DNA of 64,000 bases from Alkaliphilus peptidifermentans DSM 18978 (GTDB taxonomy: Bacteria; Bacillota; Clostridia; Peptostreptococcales; Natronincolaceae), in the NCBI RefSeq assembly GCF_900101495.1, contig NZ_FMUS01000007.1, positions 1 through 64,000 of the forward strand, in the 5' to 3' direction. The translations under genes and the position numbers were made by a program. Below, in pieces: positions 29,222-38,477 of this stretch (the first letter of the stretch is position 1; each line of letters begins with the position of its first letter). The notes beneath the pieces were generated by a model. It did no database searches, was not told the origin of the DNA, and worked only from the letters and a program-made list of their open reading frames with translations.

Positions 29222-30712
29222 ATGAAGACTCAATACCTTAGATTTACAGGAATACGAAAAAAGTTATTTTTATATTATTTAATAACAACTCTAATATTAG
29301 GTGTTACAAGTGTTTATTCCTATCAAAATGCAAAAACCATTTTGGCGAGGCTTAAGCCAATAATTAGTGATCATGTTTATCTAAATGACTTAAATAATGA
29401 AGTAAACACCTTAATGATGGAGGTTGAAAAGTATCTTTCCACAAAATCATCTGAAGCATTGTTAAACTACTACACCGCTTACAGCTCCTTAGAAAAGAAA
29501 TCGGCAAGCTTTTCTAGGGATGCTACCTACGATGAAGATAGTCTTATGTTAAAGAATATTGGAAACATGATAGATGGTTTGCTGATAGAAACGGATTTTG
29601 CAGTAAAAGCCAAAAGGGGTCGAATAAGTAGTGAGTATATTGCTCATTTTACTAGGGCAAATGAAATAAGTGAACATATAAAATATTACGTAAATAATTT
29701 ATTAAATAGAAGGCTACAAGATGGTTCGGAAAAATATATGGTTATTACTAAGAACATGACATTTTTAAGCTATGCAAATATCTTAGTAATAGCAGTATCT
29801 ATAGTAATAAATACATTGCTGGCTATTGTATTTACCTATCGATTAACAAAGCCTATTATAGAACTGGCCCATTCAGCAGAAAAAATATCTAAGGGAGATT
29901 TTAATATAAAATCAATTGGAACAGCAACTAATGATGAAGTTGATATTTTAGCTAAGGCATTTAATAAAATGGTAGTTAATATAAGAAGCTATATTGATGA
30001 AATCAAAAAACAAGCGGAGGTAGAAAACAAACTAAAGGAACAAGAAATGGAAAACTTAAAAATGAAAAGCTTGTTAAAGGATGCAGAGCTTAAGTCACTA
30101 CAATCTCAAATAAATCCACATTTTCTTTTTAACACTCTAAATGCTGCATCTCAGCTGGCAATGATGGAGGGGGCAGACAAATCCTCTGAGTTCATAGAGA
30201 ACATAGCAGAGCTTTTTAGATATAATATTAGAAAGCTAGATGAACCAATTACTTTAGAAGAAGAGATTAATTATGTTGAAAAATATATGTATATACTAAA
30301 AGGACGATTTGGTAGCAAGATAGAATTTTCTACAAATATTGATGTAGATGTACTACAAGTAAAGGTTCCATGTACAATAATACAACCAATTGTAGAAAAT
30401 GCTTTCATCCATGGACTAGAAAAGACTGATCAAGATGGAAAAATCATACTTAATGTCATGAGAGTAGAGGAAACTATACTTATTGAAGTAATAGACAATG
30501 GTGTTGGCATGGAAGAAGAAAAACTAGAGGGCTTCTTTTCAAATGGAATCAAGAATGCAAAAACCCATAGACATGCTTCCGGTATTGGTATGCATAACGT
30601 TATTGAAAGATTAAAGCTATTCTATAATATAACCGACAGTAAGGAAATCATCCAGGTGGAAAGTGAAATTGGTAAAGGAACAAAGGTTACCTTGAGAATA
30701 CCATATTACTAG
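29222..30712 (+). CDS. YesM/LytS-type sensor histidine kinase
   Basis: 496 residues. TM1 (~14-34), extracytoplasmic helical region (~35-178), TM2 (~180-203), HAMP (~204-258), coiled coil, HisKA_7TM/LytS-type phosphoacceptor LQSQINPHFLFNTLNAAS with the His, then an ATPase domain with VENAFIHGLE (N box) and IDNGVGM (G1) and GIGMHNVIERL. The small helical outer region fits contact with a binding protein rather than direct sugar binding. It would phosphorylate the AraC-type regulator encoded 14 bases downstream. Confidence 0.93.
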   Translation: MKTQYLRFTGIRKKLFLYYLITTLILGVTSVYSYQNAKTILARLKPIISDHVYLNDLNNEVNTLMMEVEKYLSTKSSEALLNYYTAYSSLEKKSASFSRDATYDEDSLMLKNIGNMIDGLLIETDFAVKAKRGRISSEYIAHFTRANEISEHIKYYVNNLLNRRLQDGSEKYMVITKNMTFLSYANILVIAVSIVINTLLAIVFTYRLTKPIIELAHSAEKISKGDFNIKSIGTATNDEVDILAKAFNKMVVNIRSYIDEIKKQAEVENKLKEQEMENLKMKSLLKDAELKSLQSQINPHFLFNTLNAASQLAMMEGADKSSEFIENIAELFRYNIRKLDEPITLEEEINYVEKYMYILKGRFGSKIEFSTNIDVDVLQVKVPCTIIQPIVENAFIHGLEKTDQDGKIILNVMRVEETILIEVIDNGVGMEEEKLEGFFSNGIKNAKTHRHASGIGMHNVIERLKLFYNITDSKEIIQVESEIGKGTKVTLRIPYY

Positions 30713-30726
30713 GGGGGGAGAATTCT

Positions 30727-32328
30727 ATGATTAAGCTACTTATTGCAGATGATGAGCACATAGTAATTGAATCAATTAAGTTTATTATAGATAAATATGT
30801 TGATGATGTTGAAATAGTTGGCACAGCAAAATCTGGTAGGGATGCAATAGAGAAATCATTGTTGTTAAAGCCCGATATAGTTTTTATGGACATTCATATG
30901 CCTGGCATTAATGGAATGGATGCAATTAGACATATTAAGGAAGCCAACAAAGATATTATCTTTGTAATAATTTCTGCCTATGAGTACTTTCAGTATGCTA
31001 AAGATGCTGTTAACCTAGGTGTATGCGAATACCTATTGAAGCCTATTAACAGAAATAAAGTTATTAATACATTAAGGGAATTAACAGTTACTATTAAGAA
31101 TAAGAGACTGGCCATTGAAAGGGAAATGGCTTTACGAGAAAAAATTACTCGAATCCTCCCCCATATGGAGGGACAATTTATTTATTCACAGCTCTTTAAT
31201 AGCACTAGATGTGATGTAAGATTTTATGAAGACATTTTTGGAATGGAGCTGAAGGAAGGGTATGTAATGGTGGTTTCAATAGACCCCTCAAATACTAATA
31301 ATAAAGAGGAAAGTATGAAAAATAGTCTTGATAGGCAGCAGTTGTTTGAGCTGTTTAGCCTAGAGTTAAAGAGTTCATGTAGCTGCTTAATAGGGCCTCC
31401 ATTATTTGATAGAATTGTTGCATATATTCCCACCAATGGGTCTAGTGATGGGTATGAAATAAGGAACAAAGCTATTTCATATGCACAAAGGATTACCAAG
31501 AGAGTTAATAAGTCCTTAAACATAAATTATAAAATAGGGTTAGGAAGAAAATATGGTATAGAATTGTTTTCAGAATCATACAATGAAGCATGTATGGCAG
31601 CCGTTCCTTTAAATGAAGGGCAGATTTTACATTTCGAGGATATAAATTGGACAGCACCCCCCAAAAATACTTATCCAATTAATAAGGAAAAAATTCTAAT
31701 TCATAATGTGTTAATGGGAGACCTAAGGGGTACACTGGATACCTTTGAAGAAATCTTTTTATGGCTAACCTTACATTATAAAACTGATAAAAATTATATA
31801 AAATCAAAGCTTATTGAATTATTCATTATGACTCAACGTATTTTGCCCAATAGCCCCGATGTTAATATAGTGGATGGCAATATACATTTGATGCAAATAC
31901 TTGAGTTTGAAGAAATAACAGAGTTAAAGATAAGCTACATTGATTTCTTGAAAAACACAGTGATGAAGCTTGATGAATATAGAAAAAAAGAAATGAATGG
32001 ATTAATAGCAAAGGCGGTTCAATATATTGAAAAGAACTATAAAGAGAACATAAGCTTAGATGACGTAGCAAAGGAAATAAACATGAGCTACCATTATTTC
32101 AGTAAATTCTTTAAGGATTCTACCGGAAAAAACTTTGTTGATTACCTTACAGAATTAAGAATAGAGAAATCCAAGAAAATTCTTAAGGATACCAGCATAA
32201 ATATAAAAGAAATATGCTTTGAGGTTGGATACAGTGACCCCAACTACTTCAGTAAAATATTTAAGAAGATAACAGGAATGACACCTACAGATTATCGTAA
32301 TCATGCATTACCACAAGAGGTGATATAG
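30727..32328 (+). CDS. YesN-type AraC-family response regulator
   Basis: 533 residues. The receiver domain (~1-120) has the acidic pair IADDEH and phosphoacceptor Asp in IVFMDIHMPGINGMD. A long middle region without a clear family follows, then a C-terminal AraC double helix-turn-helix (ISLDDVAKEINMSYHYFSKFF and ICFEVGYSDPNYFSKIFKK). Its likely targets are sugar-uptake genes, plausibly the XylF-XylG-XylH operon at 54.1 kb. It overlaps the next gene's possible GTG start, showing tight coupling. Confidence 0.93.
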   Translation: MIKLLIADDEHIVIESIKFIIDKYVDDVEIVGTAKSGRDAIEKSLLLKPDIVFMDIHMPGINGMDAIRHIKEANKDIIFVIISAYEYFQYAKDAVNLGVCEYLLKPINRNKVINTLRELTVTIKNKRLAIEREMALREKITRILPHMEGQFIYSQLFNSTRCDVRFYEDIFGMELKEGYVMVVSIDPSNTNNKEESMKNSLDRQQLFELFSLELKSSCSCLIGPPLFDRIVAYIPTNGSSDGYEIRNKAISYAQRITKRVNKSLNINYKIGLGRKYGIELFSESYNEACMAAVPLNEGQILHFEDINWTAPPKNTYPINKEKILIHNVLMGDLRGTLDTFEEIFLWLTLHYKTDKNYIKSKLIELFIMTQRILPNSPDVNIVDGNIHLMQILEFEEITELKISYIDFLKNTVMKLDEYRKKEMNGLIAKAVQYIEKNYKENISLDDVAKEINMSYHYFSKFFKDSTGKNFVDYLTELRIEKSKKILKDTSINIKEICFEVGYSDPNYFSKIFKKITGMTPTDYRNHALPQEVI

Positions 32329-32330
32329 TG

Positions 32331-33410
32331 ATGAAACCAAAGGTAATGATAAAAACAATGTTGGTTATTTTTCTTACAGTTATTTTTGTAGTATTAATAC
32401 TGCAAGTTGTTGATATTATTAGAACCACCTATTTTAATAATAATGCTTCGCAGGAGGTTGAAGGACATAGTAATCAGATAAAAATCGGTTTTTCTCTGGG
32501 GACATTAAAGGAGGAGCGTTGGATTAAAGATAGAGATATTGTTATGGCAAAGGTAAAGGAACTAGGAGCAAATATTGTAGTATTAAATGCCAACAATGAT
32601 GATCAAGATCAGCTAAAGCAGGTTAAATCATTGCTAACACAGAATATAGATGTGTTAATAATAGTACCAAATGACCTGAATAAGGCAGCTGACGCAGTTG
32701 AACTGGCTAAAAAACAGGGGGTAAAGGTTATATCCTACGATCGATTAGTTAGAAATTCTGGAGTTGACCTATATATTTCCTTTGATAATACAAAGGTAGG
32801 AGAACTAATGGCTCAGGCAGTAGTTGATAATCTACCAGAGGGAAATCTACTAATTATAAATGGCGCTACAAGCGATAATAATACAATACAGATAAAAGAG
32901 GGTTATGATAAAGTCCTTAAAGAAAGAGTAAAAGAAGGACAATTTAATATTATAGCTGAAGAATGGGCACCGAAATGGATGAAGGAATATGCCTTTAGGG
33001 TTACCGATGAGCTGCTACAAAACCAAGTTAAAATAGATGCTATTATAGCCGGTAATGATGGTTTGGCAGATGGTATAATCGAAGCTTTATCTCAGCATAG
33101 GCTGGCGGGGCAGACAATAGTGGTTGGACAGGATGCAGATTTAGCGGGATGTCAAAGGGTTGTTGAGGGTACTCAGCTTATGACGGTCTATAAACCAATA
33201 GACAAACTAGCTGACGCCACCGCAAGAATGGCAATACAGCTGGCAAAGGGAGAAGAATTATCAAATATTAAAAGCTTTATTAATGATGGTAAGTATGATG
33301 TTCCATATTATGTCCTTGAGCCCATAGCAGTTGATAAAGCAAATATGGATGACACCATTATTAAAGATGGTTTTCATATGTACGATGAAGTATATAGAAA
33401 TATACCATAG
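32331..33410 (+). CDS. Membrane-tethered D-xylose-type binding protein
   Basis: I choose ATG 32331, seven bases after AGAGGTGA; GTG 32328 is an alternative. 359 residues with an uncleaved N-terminal anchor (MLVIFLTVIFVVLILQVV) and no lipobox. The binding domain is XylF-like: KIGFSLGTLKEERWIKDRD, PNDLNKAADAV, KVISYDRLV, IAGNDGLADGIIEAL and VVGQDADLAGCQRVVEGTQ. It shares these landmarks with the lipoprotein XylF at 54131. A second tethered receptor beside the same kinase is unusual; it may feed the same signalling complex. Confidence 0.87.
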   Translation: MKPKVMIKTMLVIFLTVIFVVLILQVVDIIRTTYFNNNASQEVEGHSNQIKIGFSLGTLKEERWIKDRDIVMAKVKELGANIVVLNANNDDQDQLKQVKSLLTQNIDVLIIVPNDLNKAADAVELAKKQGVKVISYDRLVRNSGVDLYISFDNTKVGELMAQAVVDNLPEGNLLIINGATSDNNTIQIKEGYDKVLKERVKEGQFNIIAEEWAPKWMKEYAFRVTDELLQNQVKIDAIIAGNDGLADGIIEALSQHRLAGQTIVVGQDADLAGCQRVVEGTQLMTVYKPIDKLADATARMAIQLAKGEELSNIKSFINDGKYDVPYYVLEPIAVDKANMDDTIIKDGFHMYDEVYRNIP

Positions 33411-33421
33411 ACATATCAAAT

Positions 33422-33472
33422 AAATGAGGATAGGGTAATTTGATTTTTAAATTATACCTATCCTCATTTTTT
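33422..33472 (+). terminator. Terminator of the sugar-sensing cassette
   Basis: A 13-bp stem (33422-33434 / 33457-33469) with AT loop and following T run, 11 bases after the stop. Confidence 0.85.
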
Positions 33473-33535
33473 ATATTTACAATATAATAAGACAGAAAAA
33501 TCGATGAAAAACTAAGAATATGGATATTTTTTCAA

Positions 33536-33573
33536 AATTCTACATTTTTTTCATGTTATTATTGATAAGATAA
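33536..33573 (+). promoter_or_regulatory. 38-bp conserved element before the LytTR regulator (copy A)
   Basis: This 38-base block matches the block at 38478-38515 at 32 of 38 positions, with no gaps. The shared parts are AATTCTACATTTTT at the left and ATTGATAAGATAA at the right. The right end resembles a -10 element. It lies ~115 bases before the LytTR regulator and I read it as a regulated promoter, possibly LytTR-bound. Confidence 0.6.
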
Positions 33574-33687
33574 CATGTATAGCTTAGCTTTATTATAGTA
33601 GTCATGAAAAAAAGTACCGACAGCAAGGGGTTAACATGCAAATCTCCTCAAAATATTAATAAAGAATTATAAGGAAGGACAACTAAT

Positions 33688-34398
33688 ATGATAAATATAT
33701 TAATATGTGATGATAATGAGTATATAAGAAAAATGCTAGAAGAAATAGCTTTAAGAAATCACTTAATAAGCAAGGTGTTTGTTGCCAGGGATGGATTAGA
33801 GGCAGTTAAAGCAGCAGAAGACAATAAAATAGATATAGCATTATTGGATATTAGTATGCCAAAACTAAATGGAATAGATACAGCAAAACTAATATGCAAA
33901 ATACACCTAGAAATACACATAATATTTATTACAGGCCATATGGAGTATGCCATCGAATCCTATACTGTTCATCCCTATCACTATTTACTTAAGCCTTTAG
34001 ATATTGAAGCATTTAGAGAGACATTAAATGAGCTGGCAATGAAAATCTTAAATACAAGAAAGCAACCTAAGCTAGATATGCTAAAGGTAAACGATAATGG
34101 CAATACCTTGATGCTGCCATTAGAAGATATATTGTTCTTTGAAAAAATAGGTAAAGCTACAGTAGCACATACTAACGAAGAAGGATATGTTGTAGATAAG
34201 ACTTTAATTCAACTGGAAAATAGATTAAGTGATAATTTTATTAGAACACATCAATCCTTTATAGTAAATACTAAGAAAATCAGTAAAATTAAAGATATAG
34301 GAAACAGATCCTATAATATAGAATTAAAAGGCACTAAAAAAATAGCATGTATGAGTAGAATTAAGTTTGAAAAATTAAAAAAGACTTTTACTTTTTAA
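33688..34398 (+). CDS. LytTR-family response regulator (AgrA/LytT type)
   Basis: 236 residues. The receiver has ICDDNEYIRKML, the phosphoacceptor in IALLDISMPKLNG and the HYLLKPLD Lys. The C-terminal LytTR DNA-binding domain (~130-236) includes ILFFEKIGKATVAHT and FIRTHQSFIVNTKKI. No histidine kinase adjoins it; the nearest is the 7TM LytS-type kinase at 40.8 kb, which has its own regulator. LytTR proteins commonly control secreted or surface functions, which fits the peptidase and lipoproteins that follow. Confidence 0.93.
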   Translation: MINILICDDNEYIRKMLEEIALRNHLISKVFVARDGLEAVKAAEDNKIDIALLDISMPKLNGIDTAKLICKIHLEIHIIFITGHMEYAIESYTVHPYHYLLKPLDIEAFRETLNELAMKILNTRKQPKLDMLKVNDNGNTLMLPLEDILFFEKIGKATVAHTNEEGYVVDKTLIQLENRLSDNFIRTHQSFIVNTKKISKIKDIGNRSYNIELKGTKKIACMSRIKFEKLKKTFTF

Positions 34399-34498
34399 AA
34401 GTGGAAGTTTTTTTATGGTTAAATACACCCCATAAAGGGTTAAATACCTTTGGTATATGGCTAGATAGGTAATATCGGAAGGAATGGAGGTCATTTAA

Positions 34499-34552
34499 TT
34501 GAATAAACAATTTAACATTTTAAAAAATACACACACATCTATGAAAAATTAA
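34499..34552 (+). CDS. Possible 17-residue peptide between LytTR gene and M23 peptidase
   Basis: TTG 34499 stands eight bases after GGAGG and opens the peptide MNKQFNILKNTHTSMKN. It has no hydrophobic leader or cyclic-lactone Cys, so it is not an AgrD-like pheromone precursor. It could be a leader ORF for the M23 gene. Support is only the ribosome site. Confidence 0.2.
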   Translation: MNKQFNILKNTHTSMKN

Positions 34553-34645
34553 TAGGAAAAAAGAGAGGTGAAGCTAGGATATGTGGGTGTGATATTTAAT
34601 CACTTAATGTTGAAGTACATATAAAATTTATAGAGGAGTGAAGAA

Positions 34646-35947
34646 ATGAAGCGATTTATACCAATGATATTAATTCTACTTATCTGCATGATACAGCCAT
34701 TTGGCTATGGAGATGTTGTATTCAATGTAGAAAATGATAGTATGCCATATCAAATAAATGTAGACAAGGATAATGAAGTTTTATTTACTTTTGATGATAC
34801 TATTAACAAATACTCATTAGCATTATATAATGAAAAAAAAGAATTATATCAAACAGATTCTTCTGAAAAAGTGGTAACAGTAAAAAATTTACCTAAAGAT
34901 ATCGTTATAGATTTTATAATATCTTATGATACAGCGAGTGGATTAAATAATATAAGCGGTTCTATGATATTACAAAGTTCAAAAGGCAAAACAAATTTAA
35001 GCTATTCAACGATATCTTTTTATACAGAAGTAACAGATAGAGAAATAAACACACTTTCATCAACCAGATACGAAAGTGAACCCAATGATACATTTGCAAG
35101 TGCTAATAGAATATATGATGATGAGAATGTATATGGATATATAAGTAGTCGATCTGATGTGGACTACTTTAAAATTAAATTCACACAAGCTGGAAAGGCA
35201 AATTTCTGGCTTGGATCTATTCCAAGTGGATGCGATTATGATTTGGAGGTATATGATTCAAGTCAAAATCTGTTAAAAGGTTCTTATAAAGGTGGGAATA
35301 GTGATGAATTAATTTCACAAATTACTATTGAACCAAATAAGGATTACTACATAAAAGTATATAGCTATACAGGATATGATGCAGCTGACTCTTATCATTT
35401 AAGAGCTAAATTATATGCTGACGATGATTATGGAGCATTTGGTTGGGAATATATGTATACAGATACTGATTTTCGACATATATCTTCAGGTTATAAATTA
35501 TCAGATAGACCAACCCACTATGGGATAGATATAGTAAGTAGCAATTCATCTAATCATATATCTGAAGCTGTAATAACAAATGTATATGATGGTAAAATAA
35601 TAATAGCAAGGTACAGTTCTTCAGCAGGTTACTACGTGGTTGTTGAAACAGATTCTATAGATCCAAACAGTGGTAATAAATTGCGCGTTAGATATCTGCA
35701 TATGAAGGAAGGACTGTATGTAGCAGAAGGTTTCAATATTACAACAGGAGCTATTATAGGATTAACAGGAAATACTGGTGATGTACGGCCTAAACCGACA
35801 CTTGAAAATCCGTTAGCAGGAACACACTTACATTTTGACGTAAACAAAAGTGGTAAAAATAGTAATCTTTATGCTAGTGACACTGTTAATCCACAATGGT
35901 TTTTTCCATCAATTACTTTCACTGGTAAAACCTCTGATTTAGAATGA
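34646..35947 (+). CDS. Secreted M23 metallopeptidase with PPC domain
   Basis: 433 residues. Signal peptide (~1-22, hydrophobic core FIPMILILLICMI) without lipobox. Residues ~145-255 form a bacterial pre-peptidase C-terminal (PPC) domain: ESEPNDTFASANRIYDD, SDVDYFKIKFTQAG and DYDLEVYDSSQNLL. Residues ~285-410 are LytM/M23: the first zinc motif in RPTHYGIDIV (H-x3-D) and the HLHFDVN motif. These enzymes cut peptide cross-bridges in peptidoglycan or glycine-rich peptides. GAGGAGTGA precedes the start. The lipoprotein gene starts 14 bases after its stop. Two truncated copies of its C-terminus lie at 37.3 and 39.1 kb. Confidence 0.88.
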   Translation: MKRFIPMILILLICMIQPFGYGDVVFNVENDSMPYQINVDKDNEVLFTFDDTINKYSLALYNEKKELYQTDSSEKVVTVKNLPKDIVIDFIISYDTASGLNNISGSMILQSSKGKTNLSYSTISFYTEVTDREINTLSSTRYESEPNDTFASANRIYDDENVYGYISSRSDVDYFKIKFTQAGKANFWLGSIPSGCDYDLEVYDSSQNLLKGSYKGGNSDELISQITIEPNKDYYIKVYSYTGYDAADSYHLRAKLYADDDYGAFGWEYMYTDTDFRHISSGYKLSDRPTHYGIDIVSSNSSNHISEAVITNVYDGKIIIARYSSSAGYYVVVETDSIDPNSGNKLRVRYLHMKEGLYVAEGFNITTGAIIGLTGNTGDVRPKPTLENPLAGTHLHFDVNKSGKNSNLYASDTVNPQWFFPSITFTGKTSDLE

Positions 35948-35961
35948 AAGGAAGGTTGAAT

Positions 35962-37164
35962 ATGAAAAAAATTCCAAAAATAGTATTTTTTTGTTTTATA
36001 ACTACAATTTTTCTTAGTGCCTGCAATGCTGAATTTCAGTATGAACAGACTTACAAAGATCAAAACCAAAAAACAGAAGTTGGAAACATAGAACAACAAG
36101 AAAACACTTTATTAACATCAACTAAGGACTCTACAGACACAGAAATTATTGACAATGAAGAAGCTTTTGGTGGAGATTCTAAATTTGAATTGTTAACCAA
36201 ACATGAATTTGGTTTTTATGGAGTTGATATGTTTATAATTAACATTGTTGGTAAAGAAAAATTTGAAGATTGGCTAAGTCAATTTGAAAGTTATAATAAT
36301 CCAGAAGGACGCAACAAATGGGAAATAACGGTCGTCAATGCGGTACTGGAGCTAAATGTACCTAAAGAAACCTTTATAAAAGCAAATAATGGATTTGTTT
36401 ATACAGATGAACAGATTGAAGCTATTTATTCAGGAGATCAAAAACTAATAAACAAAATTTTTGTAAATGAAGATGCTTTACTTATTAATGATGAAATATA
36501 TACTGCTGATTGGCTTGCTTCACGTACCGCAAAAGACTACGAGAGAGCAGGTATTTCTGAAGAAGAGTTGATAAAATATCTTGATAAAATAAATATTATT
36601 GACTTTAAAGAAGAATATCTACCTATTAAAGGCGTTTTAATAAAAACAAATAAAGCAAAGTCTTTGCCTATATCTAATATAAATATAAAACCTTCAAAGT
36701 TGGAATTACTAGCACCTTATCAGCTTGAATATTATGGATTAGACAGCTTTATACATGATATTGTAGATTATGAAAAACTGACTGAATGGAGGAATGAATT
36801 CTTAGTGGAATATAATTGGAGTAGACGACGAAATATAGAAGAATGTAATATTATTAACCTAGTAAAAGAGCTTAATATTAAAGAGGAAGATTTTGTAAAG
36901 GCAAATAAAGATTTAATATACTCCAAAGAACAGATAAAAGCTATTTATTCTGATAACCAAGAGGAAATAAATAAAGCCTTTGCTAATGAGTATGCCCTTT
37001 TAGTAGATGGTGAAATTTACTCTATTGAATGGTTAATGAGAAATAATAAAAAAGACTATGAAAATATAGGAATTACAAAGGAAATACTAGATAACTATCT
37101 TAAAAAAATAAATATTCCTCAGCTAGAGAATGAATTCGAATATATCGGAAAAATTTTTAGATGA
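35962..37164 (+). CDS. Lipoprotein with two copies of an unrecognised ~140-residue domain
   Basis: ATG 35962 follows GGAAGG; an upstream ATG 35944 overlaps the peptidase stop. 400 residues. The signal peptide ends in the lipobox LSAC (Cys-21). Residues ~75-212 and ~245-385 are two copies of one domain: both have (F/Y)YG(V/L)D at the start, then a (E)DWLSQFES/TEWRNEF helix, VVNAVLELNV/IINLVKELNI, EQI(E/K)AIYS and EI(Y)-(T/S)-WL motifs. A third copy is in the lipoprotein at 39301. I do not recognise the family. Pairing with M23 peptidases suggests a wall-related role, perhaps inhibitor or immunity factor; that is inference. Confidence 0.85.
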   Translation: MKKIPKIVFFCFITTIFLSACNAEFQYEQTYKDQNQKTEVGNIEQQENTLLTSTKDSTDTEIIDNEEAFGGDSKFELLTKHEFGFYGVDMFIINIVGKEKFEDWLSQFESYNNPEGRNKWEITVVNAVLELNVPKETFIKANNGFVYTDEQIEAIYSGDQKLINKIFVNEDALLINDEIYTADWLASRTAKDYERAGISEEELIKYLDKINIIDFKEEYLPIKGVLIKTNKAKSLPISNINIKPSKLELLAPYQLEYYGLDSFIHDIVDYEKLTEWRNEFLVEYNWSRRRNIEECNIINLVKELNIKEEDFVKANKDLIYSKEQIKAIYSDNQEEINKAFANEYALLVDGEIYSIEWLMRNNKKDYENIGITKEILDNYLKKINIPQLENEFEYIGKIFR

Positions 37165-37230
37165 AATTTTTAGATAAAATGTACGATTAAGAGTGACTAT
37201 GTTACTACCTATGAAAGACTATAAAGACTA

Positions 37231-37253
37231 GGGGACGCTCGTTTGTCCGCCCC
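37231..37253 (+). repeat. Variant REP-like hairpin
   Basis: The block runs from GGGGACG to GTCCGCCCC and forms a GC-rich hairpin (GGGGAC against GTCC-CCCC). It shares the GGGGACG...TTTG core with the exact repeats nearby and stands 47 bases before a duplicated block. Confidence 0.6.
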
Positions 37254-37299
37254 ACTCAAGGTTAAAGGGTGTCAGAGGGTGGAATGAACGAAGCGTCAC

Positions 37300-37520
37300 C
37301 TAGTCTTGTTTTAGACAAAGGAATTATTGTAGGATTTACAGGAAACACTGGCGATGTATGGCCAAAACCAACACCAGAAAACCCGTTAGCAGGAACTCAC
37401 CTACATTTTGACGTAAATAATCAAGGAAAAAATTCAAGTCTAGGTCCATCTGATACAGTCAATCCTCAAAAATTTTTCCCTTCAATTACCTTTAGCGGCA
37501 AAACTTCAGACTTAGATTGA
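37300..37520 (+). pseudogene. Truncated M23 peptidase C-terminus, copy 1
   Basis: The reading GFTGNTGDVWPKPTPENPLA followed by GTHLHFDVN and a FFPSITFSGKTSDLD end matches the last ~70 residues of the M23 peptidase at 34646. It has no signal peptide, no first zinc motif and no proper start, so it cannot be active. It forms the first part of a 360-base block repeated at 39062-39421. Confidence 0.88.
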
Positions 37521-37539
37521 TATAGAAAGGAAGACAAAT

Positions 37540-37656
37540 ATGAAAAAAAAGAGTTTTATAATAATTTTAATAATTGTTAGTTTGGTATCACTATGTGGAT
37601 GCCAAATAAATTCTAATGATGTTGCTCTGGAAGATGAGATTACCGCACCTCTTTAA
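37540..37656 (+). pseudogene. Truncated lipoprotein N-terminus, copy 1
   Basis: MKKKSFIIILIIVSLVSLCG and the lipobox Cys are intact, but a one-base loss (CTTTT to CTTT) gives a stop after 38 residues. The REP-like repeat begins three bases later, replacing the rest of the gene. The intact counterpart is at 39301. Confidence 0.88.
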
Positions 37657-37658
37657 AT

Positions 37659-37684
37659 GCCAAGGGGACGTTTTGTTTGCCACC
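37659..37684 (-). repeat. REP-like repeat, exact copy (reverse orientation)
   Basis: Contains the reverse complement of the 20-mer GGTGGCAAACAAAACGTCCC at 37665-37684, plus the CCAAG tail. It sits exactly at the break of the truncated lipoprotein gene. Confidence 0.9.
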
Positions 37685-37775
37685 TATTTATATTTATTCA
37701 CTTATTTAAGACACATTAGACTGAGCCCAATAAAAAATTTAACTTAACACATTCCAATTCTAAGGAGTGAACTCC

Positions 37776-38255
37776 ATGATAAAAATAATTTTTCTTATCT
37801 TGATAATACCACTTTTATTACTAAACGCCTGTAGTCAAGATACTACGCCCTTTGTTACTAAAACAATTGAAAATGCTTTAGGAGAAGAAGTTAATAATGA
37901 TGATCTAATCCACATATCTTATCCAGAGCAAGATATAGCCATTTATCAAGATTATGAAAAAATTTATTTTTGCGTTCTTAGAGACAAAAAAACTGTTTAT
38001 GCAGGCTATTATAGAAAAGATGAGATTTTTGATGGAAAAAATAACTCTTTTAACTGGAGTTCTTTCAGTGATAATAATGAAAATATTTATGGATTGTGGG
38101 GATTAGTTTTAAATTCTGAGAGAGGGCATATAATATTAAATGAAGAACCTATTAATCCCAGTTTTATAGATCTAGGAACAGTCAGTATATATTATAAATT
38201 CTTTGAGGATCCGTTAGATTTGTCTATCAACGTAGAGAATAAAATAATTGAATAA
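37776..38255 (+). CDS. Small lipoprotein of unknown function
   Basis: ATG 37776 is eight bases after AAGGAG; GTG 37767 overlaps that site. 159 residues with signal peptide (FLILIIPLLLLNAC) and lipobox Cys at ~14-15. The mature part is Tyr/Asp/Asn-rich, predicted mainly beta, with no domain I recognise. It lies between two REP-like repeats (37659 and 39027), as if part of an inserted or rearranged block. Confidence 0.75.
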   Translation: MIKIIFLILIIPLLLLNACSQDTTPFVTKTIENALGEEVNNDDLIHISYPEQDIAIYQDYEKIYFCVLRDKKTVYAGYYRKDEIFDGKNNSFNWSSFSDNNENIYGLWGLVLNSERGHIILNEEPINPSFIDLGTVSIYYKFFEDPLDLSINVENKIIE

Positions 38256-38278
38256 TATTAAATGGATATATAATATTT

Positions 38279-38312
38279 GGTGTTGGTGATAAAACCAGCA
38301 CCATGGTTTTTG
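38279..38312 (+). terminator. Terminator after the small lipoprotein
   Basis: An 8-bp stem GGTGTTGG / CCAGCACC with one G-T pair, followed by ATGGTTTTTG. No gene is seen in 38313-38477. Confidence 0.6.
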
Positions 38313-38477
38313 CGAAAAATAGCCAAAGAAAGTGTTTGAGTTCAGGCTTTATAATTAACGGCCACCTAGATTCAAATGAGCATTAGGTAATTGATTTTCA
38401 GATTACGCTTATGTTCATTTTTAAATTTCTTATATATAAAAATCCTTACCTTGTAAATGATGCGTAAATAATTACAG

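Larger units (their letters stand above)
37300..37659 (+). repeat. 360-bp direct duplication, copy 1
   Basis: This block and 39062-39421 are both 360 bases and differ at only about nine positions by eye, including one T gained and one lost. It spans an M23 C-terminal fragment plus the N-terminus of a lipoprotein. Its right edge passes directly into an exact REP-like repeat. Confidence 0.9.

Noticed and set aside
37269-37520. Treating the 83-codon M23-like frame as a complete small gene
   Set aside because: It lacks signal peptide and the first zinc motif and aligns only with the last ~70 residues of the full peptidase at 34646; it is a fragment within a duplicated block.
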